Positions 17,944-25,290 of a stretch of 64,000 nt of DNA are shown here, in pieces (the first letter of the stretch is position 1; every line of letters begins with the position of its first letter). The notes under the pieces were generated by a model. The model saw only the letters and a list, made by a program, of their open reading frames with translations. It was not told where the DNA came from and did no database searches. The DNA is from Polaribacter sargassicola (GTDB lineage Bacteria; Bacteroidota; Bacteroidia; Flavobacteriales; Flavobacteriaceae). The stretch is from the NCBI RefSeq assembly GCF_021991835.1, contig NZ_JAHDAU010000008.1, positions 62,001 to 126,000 on the forward strand, in the 5' to 3' direction. The translations under genes and the position numbers were made by a program.

Positions 17944-20034
17944 TTATGCAATTGTAGTTTCTGCTTCTCTATAAGCTCTTACTTTTTGCAAGAATGTATT
18001 TGCATCGCTAATATACTTATTTGCAAATTCTTCTGTAGGTGCAAATTTATTAATTTGATAAATTAAATCTGTAAAAGAAGTTCCTAAATCTATTTTTTCT
18101 GATTTTACAAAAAACTCATCAAATTGAGAAATGATACTTGCATGTGTATTTGTTTTTTTATTTTCTGCTAATAATGATGCTTTTGCAGAGTTTACAATAG
18201 ATTGATATGCATAATAAATAGCACCAGAGTATACTTTATTCTCTAAAGCTTCTTTTGCATTGTCAATTTTTTCTTCACTTTCAAAAAACAACGTCGCAAT
18301 TAAATCAATAACAACACCAGCACACTCTCCAACACCAATTTCTTTAACATACTTTTCTGTCTCTCCCCAATCTATAAAATCTTCTTGTGTTAAATTGGTT
18401 GCATCTTGTAAATCATTTAAGAAATTGTAAAAATATTTTTCTCCTTTTTCTTTATAATAATCTACAAATTGTTTTCCGTTTGCATTTGCCTCAAAATCGT
18501 TTAAAATTCTACGTAATGCTTCTGGACCTCTTCTACTTGGCACTTTTACTACTTTATCTGCAAAAACTCCGTTTCCATCACCTAAATTTCCTCCTCCTAA
18601 TAAAACCTGTAAAGCTGGCGCAATTAATTTATCTGGCGTTCTTACCGTCATCCCTTGAAAACCAATATTTGCCATATTGTGTTGTCCACAAGCATTCATA
18701 CAACCGCTAATCTTAATTACAAGATCTTCGTTTTTTAAATACTGAGGATATTCTGCCGCAATAACTTTTTCTAACTCTTCTGCAATACCTGTACTACTAG
18801 CAATACCCAAATTACAAGTATCTGTACCTGGACAAGCTGTAATATCTACTGCTTTATTATAACCTGCTTCTACAAATCCTAATTTTTCTAATTCTTGATA
18901 GAAATATGGTACTAAATCTTCCTTTACAAAAGGGATTACAATATTTTGACGCAAGGTTAATCTAATTTCTCCTGCTGCATAATTTTCTACTAAATCTGCT
19001 AACAAACGTGCTTTATCTGTATAAAAATCACCTAATAAAACCTTTATCCCTATAGCAACATAACCTTGTTGTTTTTGCGGAATTAAGTTTGTAGACTTCC
19101 ATAATTCAAATGCTTCTTGGTCTTTAATTTCAACCTGAGGAACATCAACTGAAACTGGAGTTGAAGCTACATAAGCATCTGCATCAATTGCAACCGTTTT
19201 TAATTCTATAGCTTTTTGTTCTTGAGCAATTAAATCTCTAAAAGCCTCTAAACCGATGTCTTTTAATAAGAATTTCATTCTTGCTTTGGCTCTACTTTTA
19301 CGCTCGCCATAACGATCAAAAATTCTTAAAACACCTTCCATTACCGGAATAATTTTATCTGTAGGTAAAAAATCATACAATACTTCTGCATGTCTTGGCT
19401 GAGATCCTAATCCTCCTGCAACCATCACTTTAAAACCTCTAACATCATCTTTTATTTTAGCAATAAATCCTAAATCATGCAAATAAGACAAACCTGTATC
19501 TTCATCTGTAGATGAAAAAGAAACTTTAAATTTACGTCCCATTTCTTGACAAATTGGGTTACGTAAAAAGAATTTATACAAAGCATCTGCATAAGGCGAA
19601 ACATCAAAAGGTTCATTTACATCTATCCCTGCAGTTTCAGAAGCAGTTACATTTCTTACTACGTTACCACAAGCTTCTCTTAAAGTAACATCATCACGCT
19701 CTAATTCTGCCCATAATTCTGGGGTTCTATTTAGATCTACATAATGAATTTGTATGTCTTGACGTGTTGTAATATGCAACCTTCCTCTAGAATATTCATC
19801 AGAAACTTCAGAAATTCTGCGTAATTGATTGCTTTTTACTTTACCATATGGTAATTTTATACGTATCATTTGTACGCCTTCTTGACGCTGACCGTAAACA
19901 CCTCGTGCTAAACGTAAACTCCTAAACTTTTCTTCGTCTATTTGTAGATTATTAAATGCTGCAATTTTATCTGCTAATTCAATAATATCTTTTTCAACAA
20001 CCGGATTTTCTATTTCTGTTCTAAAACTTTGCAT
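17944..20034 (-). CDS. sir: Siroheme sulfite reductase (ferredoxin type) with C-terminal HEPN-like domain
   Basis: 696 aa. Two nitrite/sulfite reductase repeats cover about residues 1-560. The 4Fe-4S/siroheme ligands are Cys401, Cys407, Cys445 and Cys449 (CPGTDTC and CMNAC). Residues ~570-696 form an all-helical HEPN-like tail (NAKEALENKVYSGAIYYAYQ, then AKASLLAENKKTNTHASII) that ordinary Sir or NirA proteins lack. It reduces sulfite to sulfide. The ferredoxin and its reductase lie downstream. The tail has no clear R-x4-6-H ribonuclease motif, so a structural or regulatory role is more likely. The start at 20034 directly follows a hairpin plus U-run. Confidence 0.94.
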   Translation of the reverse strand: MQSFRTEIENPVVEKDIIELADKIAAFNNLQIDEEKFRSLRLARGVYGQRQEGVQMIRIKLPYGKVKSNQLRRISEVSDEYSRGRLHITTRQDIQIHYVDLNRTPELWAELERDDVTLREACGNVVRNVTASETAGIDVNEPFDVSPYADALYKFFLRNPICQEMGRKFKVSFSSTDEDTGLSYLHDLGFIAKIKDDVRGFKVMVAGGLGSQPRHAEVLYDFLPTDKIIPVMEGVLRIFDRYGERKSRAKARMKFLLKDIGLEAFRDLIAQEQKAIELKTVAIDADAYVASTPVSVDVPQVEIKDQEAFELWKSTNLIPQKQQGYVAIGIKVLLGDFYTDKARLLADLVENYAAGEIRLTLRQNIVIPFVKEDLVPYFYQELEKLGFVEAGYNKAVDITACPGTDTCNLGIASSTGIAEELEKVIAAEYPQYLKNEDLVIKISGCMNACGQHNMANIGFQGMTVRTPDKLIAPALQVLLGGGNLGDGNGVFADKVVKVPSRRGPEALRRILNDFEANANGKQFVDYYKEKGEKYFYNFLNDLQDATNLTQEDFIDWGETEKYVKEIGVGECAGVVIDLIATLFFESEEKIDNAKEALENKVYSGAIYYAYQSIVNSAKASLLAENKKTNTHASIISQFDEFFVKSEKIDLGTSFTDLIYQINKFAPTEEFANKYISDANTFLQKVRAYREAETTIA

Positions 20035-20087
20035 AAAAAAAGCCCATCCTAACCTTCCCTAAAAAGGGAAGGAACTCTTACTCGGGC
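20035..20087 (-). promoter_or_regulatory. Terminator-like hairpin abutting the sir start codon
   Basis: On the minus strand an outer GCCC/GGGC (20087-20084 with 20045-20042) encloses CCTTCCCT/AGGGAAGG with a 4-nt loop. Seven U residues then run straight into the sir ATG at 20034. It resembles an intrinsic terminator inside the cys operon and leaves no room for a separate ribosome-binding region. It could be an attenuator, a processing site or an inserted palindromic repeat. Confidence 0.55.
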
Positions 20088-20170
20088 AATAAGAATATTG
20101 TTAATTAATTTCTTTTTATTTCTCTTATCTGCTAATTTTCTTGTTTTCTTTTTTACAGGTTTAAAGAATT

Positions 20171-21418
20171 TTACCTTATAAAACCAACACCAACTGTACT
20201 ATTAGTTTTTGGGTTGATTAAAATAAATGACCCATTAGATTTATTGTCTTTATAAGAATCTACCAATAATGGTTTGCTCAATTTTAATTGGATGTCACCA
20301 ATTTGATTTAACTCTAATGCCGATGGATTTTCTTCTATACCAGAAAAATCTGTTTTTATAATACTAGATAATTGTGTAATTTTTGCTTGTGCATCATTTA
20401 CACCATGTTTAATGTAATATTTTTGAGACGCTTGTAACGGCTCTTTATCCATCCAACAAATAGTTGCATCTAACTGTTTTGTAATTTTTGGTTCTTCAGT
20501 TACTTTAACCAACATATCTCCTCTACTTACATTTACATTATCTTCTAAAGTAACGGTAATAGAACTTCCTCTTTTTGCTTCTTGAAACTCTTTATCAAAG
20601 AAATTAATACTCTTAATTTTAGATTTTGTTTGCGATGGCAATACAGCTACTTCATCTCCAACTGCTAAATTTCCTCCATAAATTTTACCAGCATAACCTC
20701 TAAAATCATGATATTCTTCTGTTTTTGGTCTAATAACAGTTTGCACAGGAAAACGTGTTTGAGAAACATCATCTATATCATCTAAATCTAATCTTTCTAA
20801 ATGATGCATTAAAGTTTCTCCTTTATACCAAGGTGTATTTTCAGATTTTTCTACAACATTATCTCCTTGTAAAGCAGATAATGGTATAAATGTTAAATTC
20901 TGACCTTTATACTCACTTTTACTTGCCAAATATTCTATCTCACCTTTAATTTGATTAAATTTTTCTTCAGAAAAATCTACCAAATCCATTTTATTTACAG
21001 CAATTACAACGTCTTTAATTCTTAACAAGTTATTGATAAAAAAATGACGGTATGTTTGCTCTACAACTCCGTTTCTTGCATCAATTAAAACAATAGAAGC
21101 CTGCGCTGTAGAAGCACCTGTAACCATATTTCTTGTATACTCTATATGACCTGGAGTATCTGCTATAATGAAACTTTTTGATGGAGTTGAAAAATAAATA
21201 TGGGCTACATCAATTGTAATTCCTTGTTCTCTTTCTGCCACTAAACCATCTGTAGCTAAAGAAAAATCTAAATAATCAAAACCACGTTGTCTACTCTTTT
21301 CTTCTATTGCTTCTAACTTATCATCAGTTAATGATTTTGTATCGTATAAAATACGACCGATTAAGGTACTTTTACCATCATCTACACTTCCTGCTGTTGC
21401 TATTTTTAATACTTTCAT
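20171..21418 (-). CDS. cysN: Sulfate adenylyltransferase subunit 1 (GTPase)
   Basis: 415 aa. EF-Tu-like GTPase motifs are present: GSVDDGKSTLIGR near residue 10, DTPGH near 93 and NKMDLVD near 150, followed by beta-barrel domains. It drives ATP sulfurylase by GTP hydrolysis together with CysD, converting sulfate to APS. It ends without the APS-kinase (CysC) domain that is fused in many bacteria. It lies 25 bp after cysD, with 136 bp of untranslated sequence before sir. Confidence 0.95.
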   Translation of the reverse strand: MKVLKIATAGSVDDGKSTLIGRILYDTKSLTDDKLEAIEEKSRQRGFDYLDFSLATDGLVAEREQGITIDVAHIYFSTPSKSFIIADTPGHIEYTRNMVTGASTAQASIVLIDARNGVVEQTYRHFFINNLLRIKDVVIAVNKMDLVDFSEEKFNQIKGEIEYLASKSEYKGQNLTFIPLSALQGDNVVEKSENTPWYKGETLMHHLERLDLDDIDDVSQTRFPVQTVIRPKTEEYHDFRGYAGKIYGGNLAVGDEVAVLPSQTKSKIKSINFFDKEFQEAKRGSSITVTLEDNVNVSRGDMLVKVTEEPKITKQLDATICWMDKEPLQASQKYYIKHGVNDAQAKITQLSSIIKTDFSGIEENPSALELNQIGDIQLKLSKPLLVDSYKDNKSNGSFILINPKTNSTVGVGFIR

Positions 21419-21443
21419 GTTGTTTTCTTTTGGTAATTAGATT

Positions 21444-22349
21444 TTAGAAATACCCTTGTTGTTTTCTTTTTTCCATTGCTGCTTCCGATCGTTTGTCATC
21501 TATTCTTGCCCCTCTTTCAGAAATGGAAGAATCTCTAATTTCTTCTACTACTTTTACAATATCTACCGCATCAGACAATACTGCTGCTGTACAACTCATG
21601 TCTCCAACAGTTCTAAAACGCACCATTCTTTCTACCACTTCTTCTTCTTCATCTCTATAAACTACATCATCATCGGCAGACCAAATCATACCATCTCTAA
21701 CAAATGTTTTTCTTTTATGTGCAAAATAAATTGATGGTATTTCTATACCTTCTTGTTCTATATAAGACCAAACATCTAATTCTGTCCAATTTGATATTGG
21801 AAAAACACGCACATTCTGCCCTAAATCTATTCTTCCGTTTAACATATCAAACACTTCCGGGCGTTGGTTTTTTTCATCCCATTGTCCAAAATCATCTCTT
21901 ACAGAAAAGATTCTTTCTTTAGCCCTTGCTTTTTCTTCATCACGTCTTGCACCACCAATACATGCATCAAAACCAAACTCTTCTATAGCATCTAACAACG
22001 TTTCTGTTTGCAACATGTTTCTACTTGCATATCTACCTGTTTCTTCTTTAACACGACCAGAATCTATATTGTCTTGTACATTTCTTACAATTAGCTCTAC
22101 ACCTAACTCTTTTGTTAACCTGTCTCTAAACTCAATTGTTTCTGGAAAGTTATGACCAGTATCTATATGCATTAATGGAAAAGGAATTTTTGCAGGGTAA
22201 AATGCTTTTTGAGCTAATCTTACCAAAGTTATACTGTCTTTTCCTCCAGAAAAAAGTAACACAGGTTTTTCAAATTGTGCTACAACTTCTCTAAAAATAT
22301 AAATCGCTTCACTTTCTAAAGCATCTACTTGTATCGTTTTATTACTCAT
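21444..22349 (-). CDS. cysD: Sulfate adenylyltransferase subunit 2
   Basis: 301 aa from the ATG at 22349; the frame reaches back to a GTG at 22376 that would overlap cysH. The PP-loop SGGKDSITLVRLAQKAF near residue 36 binds ATP. Further family signatures are GGARRDEEKARAKERIFS and the C-terminal MEKRKQQGYF. It catalyses sulfate adenylation with CysN. A 10-bp gap follows cysH, so the two are co-translated from one message. Confidence 0.96.
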   Translation of the reverse strand: MSNKTIQVDALESEAIYIFREVVAQFEKPVLLFSGGKDSITLVRLAQKAFYPAKIPFPLMHIDTGHNFPETIEFRDRLTKELGVELIVRNVQDNIDSGRVKEETGRYASRNMLQTETLLDAIEEFGFDACIGGARRDEEKARAKERIFSVRDDFGQWDEKNQRPEVFDMLNGRIDLGQNVRVFPISNWTELDVWSYIEQEGIEIPSIYFAHKRKTFVRDGMIWSADDDVVYRDEEEEVVERMVRFRTVGDMSCTAAVLSDAVDIVKVVEEIRDSSISERGARIDDKRSEAAMEKRKQQGYF

Positions 22350-22359
22350 AATTATTTTT

Positions 22360-22974
22360 TTAGATGTGTAAACCACATTCTCTATTACTTTCTACTTTTG
22401 TTGGATCGAAATATGTAAACTCGTTTGGCAAACCTTTTTCTTCTAAATAAACATCTAACTGCTCATCAGACCAATTGTAAAAAGGACTTACTTTTACAAT
22501 TCCGTCTTTACTTACAGAAACAACATCAATACTATTTCTAAATGCTGTTTGCCCTTTTCTAAGGTTTGTAAACCACACATCTGGTTGATGCTCTTTCATA
22601 GCTCTAGCAAAAGGCTCTAACTTTACCTGCTCTGTAAAGATTGCATGTTTTGGATCTTCTATTGACGGAACACCTAACACCACATTTCTATGAGCAACCG
22701 TTTGTTTTGGCACATATAATTGAATATTTAAATTCAATTTTTCTATAATTTCTTCTGCATGCTTATAAGTTTGCACAGTATTGTAACCTGTATCGCACCA
22801 AATTACTTTAATGTCTTTTTTTACTTCTGTAACTGCATTTAAAATTGCAACTTCATAAGGTCTAAAGTTGGTTGTAATCACTGCATTTTTTGCAAAAGAA
22901 ATTGCCCAAGAAATAATTTCTGATGGACTCTTGTCTTTTAATTCTTTGTTTATTTTTTCTAAATCTAGGTTCAT
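22360..22974 (-). CDS. cysH: Phosphoadenosine phosphosulfate reductase (cluster-free type)
   Basis: 204 aa from the ATG at 22974, chosen because it overlaps the DUF2061 stop as TAATG. An upstream TTG (23001) and ATG (22986) are alternatives. It has the PAPS-reductase fold with WCDTGYNTVQTY near residue 58, TNLRKGQTAFRNS, and the catalytic C-terminal ECGLHI. No CC pair or CxxC for a 4Fe-4S cluster is present, pointing to a PAPS-specific, thioredoxin-dependent enzyme rather than an APS reductase. No APS kinase is encoded in the window, so one is needed elsewhere. Confidence 0.92.
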   Translation of the reverse strand: MNLDLEKINKELKDKSPSEIISWAISFAKNAVITTNFRPYEVAILNAVTEVKKDIKVIWCDTGYNTVQTYKHAEEIIEKLNLNIQLYVPKQTVAHRNVVLGVPSIEDPKHAIFTEQVKLEPFARAMKEHQPDVWFTNLRKGQTAFRNSIDVVSVSKDGIVKVSPFYNWSDEQLDVYLEEKGLPNEFTYFDPTKVESNRECGLHI

Positions 22975-23237
22975 TATTTTCCCCATTTTATTTTGTTCCA
23001 AATTCTTTCATGAAAAAAGTATAGAACTAATTTTGTTAAAAAATCTACAGAGGCTATTGATGTTGCCAATGCAATTTCGCCTGTTAATATGTAAGATACT
23101 ACTAACGTATCTATTGTACCTATAAGGCGCCAGCTTAAAGCTTTCAACACACTTCGCAAAGGTTTTTCTGATTTCTTGTCGTCTTCAAAACCTTTACTTT
23201 GTGCTTTTTTACTAAAAATGATTTGTTTTAAAATCAT
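22974..23237 (-). CDS. DUF2061 small membrane protein
   Basis: 87 aa from the ATG at 23237; a TTG at 23246 lies further upstream. It shows the DUF2061 pattern: a basic N-terminus, RSVLKALSWRLIGTIDTLVV, then a second hydrophobic segment and FFHERIWNKIKWG. Two membrane helices are predicted by eye. It is the first gene of the sulfate-assimilation operon, just after the proposed Rrf2 operator, and is coupled to cysH by TAATG overlap. I know of no established biochemical role; context suggests a function in sulfate or sulfite handling. Confidence 0.85.
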   Translation of the reverse strand: MILKQIIFSKKAQSKGFEDDKKSEKPLRSVLKALSWRLIGTIDTLVVSYILTGEIALATSIASVDFLTKLVLYFFHERIWNKIKWGK

Positions 23238-23256
23238 AAAAATCAATTCAAATATT

Positions 23257-23279
23257 TACCCCACTTCTTTAGTAGGGTA
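23257..23279. promoter_or_regulatory. Proposed Rrf2 operator at the start of the cys operon
   Basis: A 23-bp imperfect dyad of form TACCC-N13-GGGTA with inner arms ACT and AGT (8 of 9 pairs match). It shares TAC, ACT and TAGTAGG at identical spacing with the element at 23895-23917 upstream of rrf2. It lies just downstream of the -7 element at 23282-23289, where a bound repressor would cover the transcription start. Confidence 0.6.
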
Positions 23280-23281
23280 TG

Positions 23282-23289
23282 CAAACATA
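23282..23289 (-). promoter_or_regulatory. cys operon promoter -7 element
   Basis: The minus strand reads TATGTTTG, an exact match to TAnnTTTG. It implies transcription from about 23275 and a leader of roughly 40 nt before the DUF2061 ATG. No convincing -33 TTG is seen at standard spacing, which would fit a promoter needing help or control. Confidence 0.55.
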
Positions 23290-23452
23290 CTTCTTTTTAA
23301 TAGATTAAATAAAGATTCCAACCTAAAAATTACTTAAACCCTATAGATTTAGTAGATTATTAATAAAAAGGCATAAATATTATGAATTTTTAATCACTAC
23401 AAGGATATAGTAATTAAAATACTTGGTACTTTTTTATAAGTAAATTAGGCTT

Positions 23453-23866
23453 TTAGCAATTACACAGATCTGCTAACGTAGTATTTTTAAATATTTTAAG
23501 GGAACTATCCCTAACCTGAACCATTAATTTATTTACTGCACATACATTTTCATCCGGACAATCATCGCATTTTTCATAAAAATTTAAACTTACACAAGGC
23601 ACCATAGCAATTGGCCCTTCTAAGATTCTCATTACAGTAGTCATTTGAATTTCATTAGATTCTTTTAAAAGGTAATAACCACCACCTTTTCCTTTTTTAG
23701 AACCTAATAATCCATTTTTACGAAGCGTTAGTAAAATGCTTTCTAAGAATTTTAGTGAAATATTTTCACTCTCTGATATAGTAGCAATAGCAACAGGAGT
23801 TTTATCTTTCTGCCTTGCTAAATAAGTAAGTGCTTTTATTCCGTATTTTGTCTTTTTTGATAGCAT
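23453..23866 (-). CDS. Rrf2-family transcriptional regulator, likely controller of the cys operon
   Basis: 137 aa from the ATG at 23866; an ATG at 23881 would fall inside the promoter. The N-terminal winged helix is MLSKKTKYGIKALTYLARQ with the family's LLTLRKNGLLGSKKGKGGGY segment. The C-terminal half has Cys residues in PCVSLNFYEKC, DDCPDENVC and a terminal CNC, so metal or cluster sensing is possible. Rrf2 members include CymR (cysteine), IscR and NsrR. Its position next to the cys operon and a shared 23-bp dyad at both promoters argue for a sulfur-status repressor that also regulates itself. Confidence 0.9.
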   Translation of the reverse strand: MLSKKTKYGIKALTYLARQKDKTPVAIATISESENISLKFLESILLTLRKNGLLGSKKGKGGGYYLLKESNEIQMTTVMRILEGPIAMVPCVSLNFYEKCDDCPDENVCAVNKLMVQVRDSSLKIFKNTTLADLCNC

Positions 23867-23870
23867 ATAG

Positions 23871-23878
23871 CAAAAATA
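23871..23878 (-). promoter_or_regulatory. rrf2 promoter -7 element
   Basis: The minus strand reads TATTTTTG, matching TAnnTTTG exactly. The predicted transcription start falls within a few bases of the ATG at 23866, so the message would be leaderless or nearly so. Confidence 0.5.
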
Positions 23879-23894
23879 CATAATTTTAAATAAT

Positions 23895-23917
23895 TACTAT
23901 ACTAAAATAGTAGGACA
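23895..23917. promoter_or_regulatory. Proposed Rrf2 operator upstream of rrf2
   Basis: It contains a perfect inverted repeat TACTAT-N6-ATAGTA. In a 23-bp window it aligns with the cys-operon dyad at 14 positions, including TAC, ACT and TAGTAGG. It lies about 17 bp upstream of the rrf2 -7 element, suited to autoregulation. Confidence 0.55.
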
Positions 23918-23949
23918 ATATTTAAAACTAAATAGTTTGCTAAATTCTA

Positions 23950-25152
23950 TTAATTAGCTGTATGAGATTTTTCTAAAGAATAAAAAGTAGCTTGCACATA
24001 ATCATCTGCATCACCAGAATTATTTTGATTATAAACTCCTGCTTTAAAGTACATATATTGCCCACTTACATTAAATCCGCTGTCTTTCATGTCAACCGTT
24101 TCAACAACATCTTCTTTTCCTTCTCTAATTATTGTCACCGTTAAAAGATCTCCAACAACTTTAATTGTGTAGCTAAATTTTTCGTCAAGCGCAATTCCGT
24201 CAGATGGATTAGAAGCACTGCTACTTCTAGAACCAATCATTTCATACCATTGCTCGCTTCCATTACCGTCTGTAGGTTCATGAGCAAAATAAATTGACCC
24301 TAAAGTATTATTAGCTAATTTTCTATAATAAAGACGAATAGGTTCATCATCATTTGCGTGAATTTGCCCAACAATAACACGTCCTTGCTGACTAGAATCG
24401 CCTGTTGTAGTTACATGATTTACAGAAAGTGTTGCAGACATTTCTCCATCATAAGCAGCAGCAGCAGCAATATCCGCTTGCGGTGCAGTACCAAAAACCC
24501 AATTGTTTTTATTTACACCTTGCGTACTAATACTTGTATCAGTTCCCCTTAACATTTCTCTAAATTCTACTCTGGTATAACTTGTGTTTTCTGAAGTTTT
24601 AAAACCATCAACTGGGCATTTAAAGACCATTCCTCCATCATCTGCTGTATAAAAATAATTACTATTTTCATACGCACTATTAATTTCACTTACAGTAATT
24701 GTTGTTGCTGTTCCATTGCCTTTATCAACAGGAATACTTAGATTCCAAGTAGATAAATCAAAATTTTGTGAAGGTGCTTTATCAGGATCTAACTCTCCTG
24801 TAACCTCTTCTTTTGCGGCTTGTGTTATTATTAAATCTTCAGATAAACTACCTCCAATAAAAGTAATTGTACCTGTTCTTTTATTAAAATCTGTGTTTGC
24901 AGATACAGAAATTTCTACAGTTTTATTGTTTGTTCCATTAGTTGGCGTAACGGTAATCCAATTTGTAGTATTACGTGTGTACCAGTACATATTTGCAGTT
25001 ACATCTACTGATTGTGTTTCTTGATTTGCAGAAAACTCTGTAATAGTAGATAAAGATAAAACTTCTAATTCTTCTTCAGAATCATTAGAACCACAAGAAA
25101 AAAGGGATAAAAATAAAGACCCAAGAAATAATAATCTGAAAGAGATTTTCAT
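23950..25152 (-). CDS. Alginate lyase (PL7) lipoprotein with N-terminal BACON domain
   Basis: 400 aa. The lipoprotein leader MKISFRLLFLGSLFLSLFSC ends in a lipobox Cys at residue 20. A BACON-type beta-sandwich follows at about 33-113 (YWYTRNTTNWITVTPTNG). The PL7 jelly roll occupies about 130-397, with its three motifs visible: RVEFRE (variant of RTELR), GQIH near 265 and YFKAGVYNQN near 372. It cleaves alginate by beta-elimination, probably at the cell surface. No SusCD pair or other alginate gene is adjacent, so it is a stand-alone lyase. Confidence 0.9.
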   Translation of the reverse strand: MKISFRLLFLGSLFLSLFSCGSNDSEEELEVLSLSTITEFSANQETQSVDVTANMYWYTRNTTNWITVTPTNGTNNKTVEISVSANTDFNKRTGTITFIGGSLSEDLIITQAAKEEVTGELDPDKAPSQNFDLSTWNLSIPVDKGNGTATTITVSEINSAYENSNYFYTADDGGMVFKCPVDGFKTSENTSYTRVEFREMLRGTDTSISTQGVNKNNWVFGTAPQADIAAAAAYDGEMSATLSVNHVTTTGDSSQQGRVIVGQIHANDDEPIRLYYRKLANNTLGSIYFAHEPTDGNGSEQWYEMIGSRSSSASNPSDGIALDEKFSYTIKVVGDLLTVTIIREGKEDVVETVDMKDSGFNVSGQYMYFKAGVYNQNNSGDADDYVQATFYSLEKSHTAN

Positions 25153-25290
25153 AAAATAAATAATAACATTAATAATTTAGTTTTTAAAAATACAAAATTG
25201 GTTAACCAATTTACCGTAATTATAAATAAAATTATTATATAACTATATATAAACCTTATAATTACTTTATTACTTAACTTAAAACTGCTA

